The notes under the pieces: model-generated
Database searches by the model: none
Told to the model about the DNA's origin: nothing
Seen by the model: the letters and a program-made list of their open reading frames with translations, nothing else
Position numbers and translations under genes: made by a program
Shown: positions 33,499-42,346 of the stretch, in pieces
Numbering within the stretch: the stretch's first letter is position 1
How the letters are laid out: each line of letters begins with the position of its first letter
DNA from: Roseomonas haemaphysalidis
GTDB lineage: Bacteria; Pseudomonadota; Alphaproteobacteria; Acetobacterales; Acetobacteraceae
Reading direction: 5' to 3'
NCBI RefSeq assembly: GCF_017355405.1
Contig: NZ_CP061177.1
Location: 310,001-374,000, forward strand
DNA: 64,000 nucleotides

Positions 33499-34722
33499 AT
33501 GAACACCGCCGCCCTCCCCAGCCTCCGCCCCGCGCGCCGCATCGCGGGGATCGGGGTATCGGAGATCCTGGCCATCGGTGCGCGGGCGGCCCAGCTTCGC
33601 CGGAAGGGGCGGCCGGTCATCGTGCTCGGCGCCGGCGAGCCAGACTTCGACACGCCCGACAACGTCAAGGACGCCGCCATCGCCGCCATCCGGGCGGGTG
33701 CCACCAAGTACACGGTGCTGGATGGCACGGCGGAGCTGAAGGCGGCGGTATGTGCCAAGCTCCGCCGGGAAAACGGCCTGGACTACGCGCCGGCGGAGAT
33801 CACGATTGGCACCGGTGCCAAGCAGGTGATCCACAATGCCCTGATGGCGACGCTGGATGAGGGCGACGAAGTCGTCATCGCAGCGCCCTACTGGACCTCC
33901 TATGCCGACATGGTGACCATCGCGGGCGGAGTGCCCGTGCCGGCCGCCGGGCAGGAGGAAAACGGCTTCCGCCTGGAAGCAGCGGTGCTGGAGCGCACCA
34001 TCACCCCGCGCACGCGCTGGCTGATGCTGAACTCTCCGTCCAATCCCACCGGCGCGGCCTATTCGCCCGGCGATTACCGGCCCATCCTCGACGTCCTTCT
34101 GCGCCACCCGCAGGTCTGGCTGATGACGGACGAGATCTACGAGCACCTCTGCTACGGCAACTTTGCCGCCGCCTCGCCTGTGGCGCTGGAGCCGGCGCTC
34201 CGGGAGCGGGCGCTGATCGTGAACGGGGTTTCGAAGAGTTACGCGATGACGGGCTGGCGCATCGGCTACGGTGCCGGGCCTGAAGCCCTGATCCGCGCCA
34301 TGGCCATCGTGCAAAGCCAGAGCACCTCCAATCCTTGCTCCATCTCCCAGGCCGCCGCCGTCGAGGCGTTCAATGGTCCTCAAAATCTGCGGGCCGATCG
34401 CCGGGCATCGTTTCTGCACCGCCGGGACCTGGTGGTGGAAGCGCTGAACGCCATTCCCGGCATCACCTGCCGCCGGCCGGAAGGCGCCTTCTATGCCTTC
34501 GCGGGCTGCGCCGGCGTGATCGGCCGCACCACGCCCGCCGGCACCGTGCTGTCCACCGATGCTGATTTCTGCCGTTACCTGCTGGAGGATCATGACGTGG
34601 CCGTCGTTCCCGGCTCCATCTTCGGCCTGGCGCCGTATTTCCGCGTTTCCTATGCGACGGCGGAAGCCGAACTTCGCACCGCCATGACGCGCATCGCCCG
34701 CGCGGTCGAGGTGTTGCGGTGA
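33499..34722 (+). CDS. Class I/II PLP aminotransferase (aspartate aminotransferase fold)
   Basis: 407 aa. The PLP-binding Lys is in VNGVSKSYAMTGWRIGYGAG (about residue 248); other landmarks are LGAGEPDFDTPDNVKDAA, YTVLDGTAELK, NSPSNPTGAAY and LMTDEIYEH. Closest in style to AspC-like alpha-subfamily enzymes acting on aspartate or related amino acids. The stop overlaps the ThDP gene start as GTGA. In this operon it may make or remove the amino group of the compound handled by the racemase and oxidase. Confidence 0.9.
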   Translation: MNTAALPSLRPARRIAGIGVSEILAIGARAAQLRRKGRPVIVLGAGEPDFDTPDNVKDAAIAAIRAGATKYTVLDGTAELKAAVCAKLRRENGLDYAPAEITIGTGAKQVIHNALMATLDEGDEVVIAAPYWTSYADMVTIAGGVPVPAAGQEENGFRLEAAVLERTITPRTRWLMLNSPSNPTGAAYSPGDYRPILDVLLRHPQVWLMTDEIYEHLCYGNFAAASPVALEPALRERALIVNGVSKSYAMTGWRIGYGAGPEALIRAMAIVQSQSTSNPCSISQAAAVEAFNGPQNLRADRRASFLHRRDLVVEALNAIPGITCRRPEGAFYAFAGCAGVIGRTTPAGTVLSTDADFCRYLLEDHDVAVVPGSIFGLAPYFRVSYATAEAELRTAMTRIARAVEVLR

Positions 34723-36374
34723 ACGCCCCCCGCACCGGCGGCCAGATCCTGGTCGACCAGCTCGTGGCCCAGGGCGTGGGCCGCGTCACCTGCGTGCCGG
34801 GCGAAAGCTACCTCGCGGTCCTGGACGCGCTGCACGATGCCAGCATCGATGTGATCACCTGCCGCGCGGAGGGCGGCGCCGCCATCATGGCCGAGGCCGA
34901 GGGCAAGCTGACCGGCCGCCCCGGCATCTGCATGGTGACGCGCGGCCCGGGTGCCACCAATGCCTCCTGCGGCGTGCATATCGCGATGCAGGATTCGACG
35001 CCGATGATCCTGTTCGTGGGCCAGGTGGCACGCGACATGCGCGAGCGCGAAGCCTTCCAGGAACTGGATTATCGCGCCGTCTTCGGCACCATGGCGAAGT
35101 GGGCCACCGAGATCGACAGTGCCGACCGCGTGCCGGAGATCGTGTCCCGCGCCTTTCACGTGGCCATGCAGGGCCGCCCCGGCCCGGTGGTGATCGCATT
35201 GCCCGAGGACATGCTAACCGAGATGGCCAGCGTCGCCGATGCCCCGCGCGTGCAGCCCGCCCTCGCCGCTCCCGCCGAGGCCGATCTGCAGGCGCTGGCC
35301 GGGCTTTTGAGCGAGGCCCGCAAGCCATTGGTGATCCTCGGCGGCTCGGGCTGGGATGCGGCGGCCGTGGATGCCATGGCCACCTTCGCCGACAACTGGT
35401 CGCTGCCCGTCTGCACCTCCTTTCGCCGGACAGACCGGTTCCGGTGGGACCACCGCTGCTATGTCGGTGACCTGGGCATAGGCCCCTCTCCCGGCCTTGC
35501 CACGATGGTGCGCGAGGCCGACCTGCTTCTGCTGCTTGGCGGCCGCATGTCGGAGATGCCCTCGGGGTCCTACAGCCTGCTGGACATCCCCGTTCCAAAA
35601 CAGAAGCTGATCCACCTCCACCCCGGCGCCGAGGAGCTGGGCCGCGTTTATGCGCCGGCACTTGCCATCCAGTCCTCGCCACGACGTTTCGCCCCCGCCC
35701 TGGCCATGCTCTCGCCCAACGCTGCACCGGCCTGGTCGGCGGACATCGAGGCCCGGCACGCTGCCTACCTGGAGTGGTCCGGCACGCCCCGCAGCCTGCC
35801 CGGCCGCTTTCAATACGGCGAGATCATCCGCTGGCTGAACGATCGCCTGCCCGGCGACACCATTCTGTGCAACGGAGCCGGCAATTTCGCGGGGTGGATG
35901 CACCGGCACTGGCGGTTTTCCCAGCTCGGCACACAACTGGCGCCGACCTCGGGCTCCATGGGCTACGGGGTGCCCGCGGCGATCATGGCCAAACGGCATG
36001 CGCCCGGCGCCGTGGCACTCGCCATCGCCGGCGACGGCGACTTCCTGATGACGGGCCAGGAATTCGCGACCGCCGTGCAGCACGACATCCCGGTGCTCAT
36101 CATCGTGATCGACAATGGCATGTACGGCACCATCCGCATGCACCAGGAGCGCGATTATCCCGGTCGCATCTCCGCCACCCGCCTCAGGAACCCGGACTTC
36201 GCGGCCTACGCGAATGCCTTCGGCGGGCATGGGGAAACGGTGTGGGACACGGCGGAGTTCGCGCCGGCGTTCGAGCGTGCGCTGGCCTCCGGCAGGCCCG
36301 CCATCCTGCATTGCTTTCTGGACCCACGCGCCCGCTCGGTCGGCCGCGACATGCCGGAAGGACAGCCGCTGTGA
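34719..36374 (+). CDS. Thiamine-diphosphate-dependent enzyme, acetolactate synthase-like
   Basis: 551 aa with the three-domain ThDP layout: catalytic Glu in CVPGESYLAVLDAL (about residue 29), central Rossmann-like domain (KPLVILGGSGWDAAAVDAM), and C-terminal ThDP-Mg site from AGDGDFLMTGQEF to IDNGMYGTI. Members decarboxylate 2-oxoacids or join them. With a single-subunit layout and catabolic neighbours, a 2-oxoacid decarboxylase is likelier than the biosynthetic acetolactate synthase. GTG start at 34719 overlaps the previous stop; its own stop overlaps the next GTG. Confidence 0.85.
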   Translation: MNAPRTGGQILVDQLVAQGVGRVTCVPGESYLAVLDALHDASIDVITCRAEGGAAIMAEAEGKLTGRPGICMVTRGPGATNASCGVHIAMQDSTPMILFVGQVARDMREREAFQELDYRAVFGTMAKWATEIDSADRVPEIVSRAFHVAMQGRPGPVVIALPEDMLTEMASVADAPRVQPALAAPAEADLQALAGLLSEARKPLVILGGSGWDAAAVDAMATFADNWSLPVCTSFRRTDRFRWDHRCYVGDLGIGPSPGLATMVREADLLLLLGGRMSEMPSGSYSLLDIPVPKQKLIHLHPGAEELGRVYAPALAIQSSPRRFAPALAMLSPNAAPAWSADIEARHAAYLEWSGTPRSLPGRFQYGEIIRWLNDRLPGDTILCNGAGNFAGWMHRHWRFSQLGTQLAPTSGSMGYGVPAAIMAKRHAPGAVALAIAGDGDFLMTGQEFATAVQHDIPVLIIVIDNGMYGTIRMHQERDYPGRISATRLRNPDFAAYANAFGGHGETVWDTAEFAPAFERALASGRPAILHCFLDPRARSVGRDMPEGQPL

Positions 36375-37636
36375 ACCGCCATGTCGCCGTCATCGGCGCG
36401 GGCATCGAGGGTGCCGCCAGCGCCATCGAGCTGCTGCGGGCAGGGCACCGGGTCACGATCCTGGAGCCGGGCATGCCCGGCGGCGAACAGGCCGCCAGCT
36501 ATGGCAATGCGGGGTGGCTGTCGTCTCATTCCGTGCTGCCGCCGAGCGGGCCGGGATTGTGGAAGCAGGTGCCGGGCTTCATCGCCGATCCTCTGGGACC
36601 CTTGGCGATCCGCTGGCCACACCTGCCGCGCTCCGCGCCGTGGCTGCTGCGATACCTGGCGGCAGGCTGGACGGAGGAGCGCGTGCGGGGGATCGCCGCG
36701 GCATTGCGGCCGCTTCTGAAAGATTCGCCGGTCCTGCACGGCGCCTTGGCGCGCGAGGCGGGGGTACCCGGGCTGATCGAGCACAAGGGCTTGATGAACG
36801 CTTGGCACGCGCGCGCCGGCTTCGAGGGAGAGGCCATGGGCTGGCGCATCCGTCGCCAGCTCGGCATCTCCTGGACCGAGGTCGAGGGTGCGGCGCTGCG
36901 GGACATGGAGCCGGACCTCGACCCCGCCTATACCTTCGCGGTGCTGACGGAGGAGGCGGGGCGTTGCCTGGCGCCCGGCCGCTACATTGCCGCACTCGTC
37001 GCGCATGCCCAGCGGGGCGGCGCAGCCCTGCGCCCCGTCGCCGCCAGCGGCCTGCGGCTGGAGGGGGAAAGCCTGCGCGGCGTGGCCCTGGCCGATGGCA
37101 GCATGCTGGACTGTGACGCGGCGGTGATCTGCTGCGGCATCCGCTCCGCACCGCTGGCGGCCCAGGCGGGTGACCGGGTGCCGCTGCAAACGGAACGCGG
37201 TTACCACGTCATGCTGCAGGGCGCCTCGGTCGGCCCGCGCCACTCCGTCAGCCTGGGCGCCGCCAAGATGGTGGTCAACAGCATGCAGGACGGGCTGCGC
37301 ACCGCCGGGCAGGTGGAGATCGCCGCGACCGATGCCCCGCCGGATTGGCGGCGCGCCGAGATCCTGCGCGATCATCTGCTGCGCTCCTTTCCGGGCCTGC
37401 CGCGGCCCTTCCCGGAGGAGCGGGTGAAGCTCTGGATGGGCCATCGGCCCAGCACGCCGGACGGGCTGCCCTGCCTGGGTCCGTCCCGCCGCAGCCCGCA
37501 TGTCGTGCATGCCTTCGGCCACGGCCATGTCGGGCTGGTGGCCGGTGCCCGCACCGGGCGCCTCGTCGCGCAGCTTCTGTCCGGTCAGCCACCGGAGATC
37601 CCACTCGCCCCCTTTTCCGCGGCTCGCTTCCGATGA
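36371..37636 (+). CDS. FAD-dependent amino-acid oxidoreductase, DadA-like
   Basis: 421 aa. N-terminal FAD motif VAVIGAGIEGAASAIELLRAG (the usual third Gly-x-Val position is Ile-Glu-Gly), then EQAASYGNAGWLSSHSVLPP as in D-amino-acid dehydrogenases, and the C-terminal GHRPSTPDGLPCLGPS and HAFGHGHVGLVAGARTGRLV. It should oxidise a D-amino acid or secondary amine to the imine and pass electrons to the quinone pool. GTG at 36371 overlaps the ThDP-enzyme stop as GTGA. RidA and a racemase in the same operon support D-amino-acid use. Confidence 0.87.
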   Translation: MNRHVAVIGAGIEGAASAIELLRAGHRVTILEPGMPGGEQAASYGNAGWLSSHSVLPPSGPGLWKQVPGFIADPLGPLAIRWPHLPRSAPWLLRYLAAGWTEERVRGIAAALRPLLKDSPVLHGALAREAGVPGLIEHKGLMNAWHARAGFEGEAMGWRIRRQLGISWTEVEGAALRDMEPDLDPAYTFAVLTEEAGRCLAPGRYIAALVAHAQRGGAALRPVAASGLRLEGESLRGVALADGSMLDCDAAVICCGIRSAPLAAQAGDRVPLQTERGYHVMLQGASVGPRHSVSLGAAKMVVNSMQDGLRTAGQVEIAATDAPPDWRRAEILRDHLLRSFPGLPRPFPEERVKLWMGHRPSTPDGLPCLGPSRRSPHVVHAFGHGHVGLVAGARTGRLVAQLLSGQPPEIPLAPFSAARFR

Positions 37637-37725
37637 GCTGAGGTGGCACCGGATTGACCCTGAGACCGCATCACAGCGGCGGGGTGTCACGTACACGGCC
37701 CTCAATCTTTCAGGTGAAGGCGATC

Positions 37726-38760
37726 ATGACGAAGACACTTCTTTCTCTTCTTGCTGGCTGCGCCGGACTGGCGCTGGCAGCTCTCGCCCCGCCAGCGCAG
37801 GCGCAGGGATCCGGCTCCGCCACCATCGATGCCATCAAGGCCCGCGGTGCGCTGGTCTGCGGCACCTCGGCGGACCTGCCCGGCTTCGCGGTGTTGAACG
37901 AGCGCGGCGAATACCGCGGCCTTTACACGGATTTCTGTCGTGGCGTCGCCGCTGCCCTGCTGGGCGATGCCAACAAGGTCCGCTTCGTCGCCACCACTTA
38001 CGCGAACCGGCTGACGGCCCTGCAGACAGGTGAAATCGACATCCTGTCCTCCAACACCACGTGGACACAGCCCCGGGAAGCTTCCCTCGGCCTGCTCTTC
38101 ACCGGCGTCCTGTTCTATGACGGGCAGGGCTTCATGGTTGCAAAGAAGCTGGGCGTGACATCAATCCGGGAACTCGATGGTGCCAGCGTCTGCGTGCAGC
38201 CCGGCACCACGACCGAGAAGAACCTCGCGGACTTCTTCCGCGCCAGCAACATGAAGCTGAATCCGGTGGTGATCGAGAGCGTCGAGGAGATCCGCAACGC
38301 CATGACCGGCGGGCGGTGCGATGCATTCACCGTGGGCACCAGCACCCTCGCGGCCTTTCGGGCCGGGCTGGGCTCCCGGGCCGATGATTTCATCGTCCTG
38401 CCGGAGCTGATCAGCAAGGAGCCGCTGGGCCCCGTGGTGCGCAAGGGCGACGACAAGTTCTTTGACCTGGTCCGCTGGACGCAGAATGCCATGCACCTGG
38501 GCGAGGAATTCGGCATCACCAGGGAAAACATCGGCCAGCACATGAACGACCCGCGCCCCGACGTGCAACGCCTGCTGGGCGTCAGCGGCGACTTTGGCAC
38601 GCCAATGGGCGCGCCCGTCGGCTGGGCTGCCAACATCCTCCGCCAGGTCGGCAACTACGCCGAGATCTGGGACCGCAACGTGGCCCCCATGGGCCTGCCG
38701 CGCGGCCGCAATACCCTCTACACCGAAGGCGGCTTGCAATACGCGCCGCCGGTCCGCTGA
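37726..38760 (+). CDS. Polar amino-acid ABC solute-binding protein, AapJ/BztA-like
   Basis: 344 aa with a signal peptide (LLSLLAGCAGLALAALAPPAQAQ). Family features: LVCGTSADLPGFAVLNERGEYRG near the N-lobe start, SSNTTWTQPREASLGLLF, and the C-terminal LPRGRNTLYTEGGLQYAPP, characteristic of the general L-amino-acid (AapJ) and Glu/Asp (BztA) binding proteins. AGGTGAAGG lies before ATG 37726. No AapQMP permease or ATPase genes lie nearby, so it must borrow a transporter. It suggests that the operon substrate resembles an acidic or general amino acid. Confidence 0.88.
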   Translation: MTKTLLSLLAGCAGLALAALAPPAQAQGSGSATIDAIKARGALVCGTSADLPGFAVLNERGEYRGLYTDFCRGVAAALLGDANKVRFVATTYANRLTALQTGEIDILSSNTTWTQPREASLGLLFTGVLFYDGQGFMVAKKLGVTSIRELDGASVCVQPGTTTEKNLADFFRASNMKLNPVVIESVEEIRNAMTGGRCDAFTVGTSTLAAFRAGLGSRADDFIVLPELISKEPLGPVVRKGDDKFFDLVRWTQNAMHLGEEFGITRENIGQHMNDPRPDVQRLLGVSGDFGTPMGAPVGWAANILRQVGNYAEIWDRNVAPMGLPRGRNTLYTEGGLQYAPPVR

Positions 38761-38768
38761 GGCTCACC

Positions 38769-39530
38769 ATGACCACATCCCTTCCCCCCGTGCTGCCGCA
38801 GCGCCGCGGCGTCGCCAAAGGCGGCAAGGCCGTCTATGGCGTGCCGCTGGGCATCCTGATGCTCGAAGCGCGCTTTCCGCGCATCCCGGGCGATATGGGC
38901 AATGGCACCACCTGGCCTTTTCCCGTGATGTACCGCGTGGTGCGCGGCGCCAGTCCGGAGAAGGTGGTGCTGAACGGCGCCGATGGCCTGATGCAGGACT
39001 TTCTGGACGCTGCGGCGGACCTGGTACGCCTGGGGGCCGAGGCCATCACCACCAATTGCGGGTTCCTTTCGCTGTTCCAGAAGGAGCTGGCCGCGCATGT
39101 CGGCGTGCCGGTGGCGACCAGCAGCCTGATGCAGGTGCCCTGGGTGCAGGCCATGCTGCCGCCGGGCAAGCGGGTCGGCATCGTGACCGTGTCCGGCTCG
39201 ACCCTGACGCCCCGTCACCTCGAAGCCGCCGGCGTGTCGCTCGACATCCCTGTCGCGGGCACGGAAAACGGCCGTGAGTTCTTTCGCGTGCTGATCAAGG
39301 CCGAGAAGGACGACATGGATGTCGATCTGGCGGAGCAGGACATCCTGGAGGCCGGGCGTGACCTGGTGACGCGGCACCCGGACGTTGGCGCGATCGTGCT
39401 GGAATGCACCAACATGCCACCATACGCCGCGGCATTGCGGCGGGAGGTCGGCCTGCCGGTCTATGACATTTATTCCATGGTCAACTACTTCCATGCCGGG
39501 CTGCGCCCCCGCGTGTTCGACGCCCCCTGA
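38769..39530 (+). CDS. Aspartate/glutamate racemase-family protein
   Basis: 253 aa. The two catalytic cysteines of this cofactor-free racemase fold are in ITTNCGFLS (about residue 97) and VLECTNMPPY (about residue 214). The N-terminus MLEARFPRIPGDMGN resembles the hydantoin/Asp-Glu racemase branch. It begins 8 nt after the binding-protein gene and ends the operon. Expected role: interconvert D and L forms of the imported compound before the DadA-like oxidase. A maleate-isomerase-like function is a less likely alternative. Confidence 0.83.
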   Translation: MTTSLPPVLPQRRGVAKGGKAVYGVPLGILMLEARFPRIPGDMGNGTTWPFPVMYRVVRGASPEKVVLNGADGLMQDFLDAAADLVRLGAEAITTNCGFLSLFQKELAAHVGVPVATSSLMQVPWVQAMLPPGKRVGIVTVSGSTLTPRHLEAAGVSLDIPVAGTENGREFFRVLIKAEKDDMDVDLAEQDILEAGRDLVTRHPDVGAIVLECTNMPPYAAALRREVGLPVYDIYSMVNYFHAGLRPRVFDAP

Positions 39531-39646
39531 CCTTCCGGCGTGGGGGAGAAGACAGCGCCTCCACGCCGAAACTGCGCCGTAACCATAAAAAATCATCCTC
39601 GCCAGAGATCACCGGCTTCCGCTTGTCCGAGAAAGGATCAGTTCGG

Positions 39647-40630
39647 ATGCTTCGTTCCATCGCCATGCTGCTGGCTCTCACCATGCCTTTCGCGCAGGGA
39701 CAGGCGCAGGAGGCTGCCTGGCCATCACGGCCCATCACCATCCTGAACGGCTTCCCCAGCGGCGCGGGAACCGACATCTATGCCCGCAAGCTCGCCGAAC
39801 CCTTGGGCCAGGCGCTGGGTGTTCCCGTTGTGGTGGATAGCCGCACCGGTGCGGGCGGCAACATTGCATCCGACGCAACGGCCAAGGCGCGGCCCGACGG
39901 ATACACATTCCTGCTGGCAACGGCAGGCACCCATGCGATCAATGCCGCGCTCTACAAGAACCTGAGCTTCGACGCTTTTCGCGATGTCACGCACATCGCC
40001 TTGCTCGGCGACGTGCCGAACGTGTTGCTGATCGACCCGAGGCGTTCGCCCAACATCAACACATGCCAGGACCTGATAGCCGCTGCACGCGCGCAGCCGG
40101 GGCAGATCAACTACAGTTCCACGGGCAACGGCGCTTCGACCCACCTCACCGCCGTGCAGTTCACCAGCGCAGCCAGGATCGACACGGTCCATGTGCCCTA
40201 CCGTGGTCAGGGTCCCGCCATGACGGCCCTGTTAGCCGGCGACGTGACATTCTTCTTCAATCAAAGCGGGCCGAGCATCGCAGCCGCGCAGCAAGGCCAG
40301 GTCAAAGCCCTTGCCGTGAGCACGGCCCAGCGCCTGCCCGCGCTGCCCGACGTGCCGACCGTGGCTGAAGCCTGCGCGCTGCCAGGCTTCTCCAGCAGCA
40401 CTTGGTACGGCCCCCTCGCACCGCCCGGCCTATCGGCCTCCATCCAGGCCCGCGTCAGCCAGGAGGTCAGCCGCATCATCGGCCAGCCTTCGTTCCAGGA
40501 TTGGTTGGTCACGACCCAGGGGATCGCGCCAGCGGCCGACCCGAGCCCGGAAGCGTTCCGCCGGTTGCACCAGCAGGACCTGCTTCGCTGGGCCGAGGTC
40601 GTGAAACAATCCGGAGCGACTGTCGACTGA
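39647..40630 (+). CDS. Bug-family (TctC-like) periplasmic solute-binding protein
   Basis: 327 aa with a signal peptide (MLLALTMPFAQGQAQ) and the Bug hallmarks WPSRPITILNGFPSGAGTD, GAGGNIASDATAKARPDGYT and the C-terminal WYGPLAPPGLSASI. These proteins bind small carboxylates or amides for tripartite tricarboxylate transporters. ATG 39647 is preferred to a TTG at 39623 because AAAGGA lies 9 nt upstream and the signal peptide begins there. No TctA or TctB gene is present. It starts 116 nt after the racemase and may have its own promoter. Confidence 0.9.
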   Translation: MLRSIAMLLALTMPFAQGQAQEAAWPSRPITILNGFPSGAGTDIYARKLAEPLGQALGVPVVVDSRTGAGGNIASDATAKARPDGYTFLLATAGTHAINAALYKNLSFDAFRDVTHIALLGDVPNVLLIDPRRSPNINTCQDLIAAARAQPGQINYSSTGNGASTHLTAVQFTSAARIDTVHVPYRGQGPAMTALLAGDVTFFFNQSGPSIAAAQQGQVKALAVSTAQRLPALPDVPTVAEACALPGFSSSTWYGPLAPPGLSASIQARVSQEVSRIIGQPSFQDWLVTTQGIAPAADPSPEAFRRLHQQDLLRWAEVVKQSGATVD

Positions 40631-40646
40631 AGCATTGTGATCGCTT

Positions 40647-40668
40647 GAAAGGGGGCTGCGTCCCCCTT
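40647..40668 (+). terminator. Terminator hairpin after the TctC-like gene
   Basis: AAGGGGG (40649-40655) pairs with CCCCCTT (40662-40668) around CTGCGT, 18 nt after the stop codon. Followed by CCCG rather than a T-run, so strength is uncertain. Confidence 0.6.
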
Positions 40669-40766
40669 CCCGTTCAGCCTCCTGTGCTTGCGAAAGCATA
40701 GAGAACCGGGGCGATCGGCCTCCTTGCCGCCAACGCAGGCGATCGCTTTCCGATAATACCCGGCGT

Positions 40767-41588
40767 CTAGGGGAGGACAGCGTTCGCGGCCGCGGGCTGC
40801 CGCAATGGCCTGGGACCTGGGAGGGCAGGCAGGATCGCCGCCCGCAGGGCTGCCATGGCGGGCGGCACCAGCCCCGGTCCGAACGGGTCCGCGACCTCGA
40901 TCGGCTGGCCGTCCTGCATGACGTAGCAGCGATCCGCGAAGCCTTTGACCAGCCGCAGGTCGTGGGTGACGAACAGGTAGGCGATGCCCCTGCGACGGCG
41001 TAGCTCCCGCAAAAGGCCGAGCACCAGGGCCTGGGTTTCCAGGTCCAGGCTGTTCACCGCCTCATCCAGCAACACCAGCCGCGGTGCGGGCGCCAGGGCG
41101 CGGGCGATGCACAGGCGCTGCAACTGCCCCCCGCTGAGGCGGTGGGCGAGACGGTCCAGGAGCGCGGGGTCGAGCCCCACGTCCCGCAGCAGAGCTGTCG
41201 CCTGGTCCCGTAACGCCGCCTTGCCTGTGCTTCCGGCGCGCAAGGGCTCGGCGAGCACCTCAAGGCAGGTCAGGCGCGGGCTGGTGGCACCGTGCGGGTC
41301 CTGGAACACCGCCTGGATGGCGCGCCGGGTGACGGGTGCGATCCGGCCACGCCGGTCGTGCAGCGGTGCGCCGTCGAAGCGCACGTCACCGGCCCAGGGC
41401 CGCTCCAGGCCCAGGGCCAGGCGGCCCAGCGTGCTCTTGCCCGAGCCGGTCGGGCCCAGCAGCGCGACGCATTCGCCGGGCGCGATCTGCAGCGAGGCGT
41501 CGCGCAGCACCGACTTCGCCGTGCGGGGGGCGAACAGCCCGCCCTGACGGTAGCCATGGGACACCGCGCGGAGTTCCAGCAGGCTCAT
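40767..41588 (-). CDS. nikE: Nickel ABC importer ATPase NikE
   Basis: 273 aa ATPase of the peptide/nickel family: Walker A GPTGSGKST, signature LSGGQLQRLCIARAL, Walker B LVLLDEAVNSLD (Ala in place of the usual Pro-Thr). ATGA overlap with nikD upstream. Last gene of the minus-strand operon nikABCDE; assignment to nickel rests on the NikA features, the divergent nikR and its operator. Confidence 0.88.
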   Translation of the reverse strand: MSLLELRAVSHGYRQGGLFAPRTAKSVLRDASLQIAPGECVALLGPTGSGKSTLGRLALGLERPWAGDVRFDGAPLHDRRGRIAPVTRRAIQAVFQDPHGATSPRLTCLEVLAEPLRAGSTGKAALRDQATALLRDVGLDPALLDRLAHRLSGGQLQRLCIARALAPAPRLVLLDEAVNSLDLETQALVLGLLRELRRRRGIAYLFVTHDLRLVKGFADRCYVMQDGQPIEVADPFGPGLVPPAMAALRAAILPALPGPRPLRQPAAANAVLP

Positions 41589-42346
41589 GCGTAGAGCGCC
41601 AGATGGGCCGCCATCAGCGCCTGGGTGCGCGGATGCGCCGGGTCCTCGAAAAGGCGGCGCACCGGCCGCTGCTCGACGACCTGCCCGGCGTCCATCACCA
41701 CCACCTGATCCGCCAGCCGGGCGATGACGGAGAAATCATGCGTGACCAGCAGCACGCCCAGCCCGCGCCGCACGACCAGCCGTTCCAGGAGGTCCAGCAA
41801 CTGTGCCTGCACCACGAGGTCGAGGTCGGTGGTCGGCTCGTCCGCCAGCAGGAAGTCGGGGTCGCGGGCCAGGGCGAGCGCGATCATGATCCGCTGCAGC
41901 ATGCCGCCGCTGAGCTGCGTCGGATACAGGCCGACGACCGAGGCGGGGTCGCCGAACCCGACTTCCCGCAACAGCTCCAGCATCGCGTCGCGCGCGGCGG
42001 CGTCCCGGATGCCGTCGCAGGCCAGGGTTTCGGTGAAGTGCCGCCCGATGGTGACCAGCGGGTTGAAGCCGCCACGCGGTGCCTGCTGCACCAGCCCGAC
42101 GGTCCTGCCGCGCAGCGCCACGCGGTCGGCGGGGGCATCGTCCAGCGCCACCATCCCGGCCACCTGCCGCACGCCAGGGGGCAGCAGGTCCAGCAGCGCC
42201 AGCGTCGTCAGGCTCTTGCCACTGCCGCTGGTGCCGACCAGCCCCAGCACCCGGCCGCGCCGCAGCGTGAGGGACACCCCGCGCACCAGCGCGTGGCCGC
42301 CCGCCGCCAGGTGCAGGCCGCCGACGGACAGGCGGCGCGCACTCAA
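41585..42346 (-). CDS. nikD: Nickel ABC importer ATPase NikD
   Basis: 253 aa with Walker A GTSGSGKSL, Q-loop GLVQQAPRGGFNP, signature LSGGMLQRIMIALAL and Walker B FLLADEPTTDLD. There is no in-frame ATG or GTG near the conserved start; TTG at 42346 overlaps the nikC stop as TTGA, matching the coupling seen throughout the window, and is chosen for that reason. Works as a pair with NikE to energise nickel import. Confidence 0.85.
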   Translation of the reverse strand: MSARRLSVGGLHLAAGGHALVRGVSLTLRRGRVLGLVGTSGSGKSLTTLALLDLLPPGVRQVAGMVALDDAPADRVALRGRTVGLVQQAPRGGFNPLVTIGRHFTETLACDGIRDAAARDAMLELLREVGFGDPASVVGLYPTQLSGGMLQRIMIALALARDPDFLLADEPTTDLDLVVQAQLLDLLERLVVRRGLGVLLVTHDFSVIARLADQVVVMDAGQVVEQRPVRRLFEDPAHPRTQALMAAHLALYA

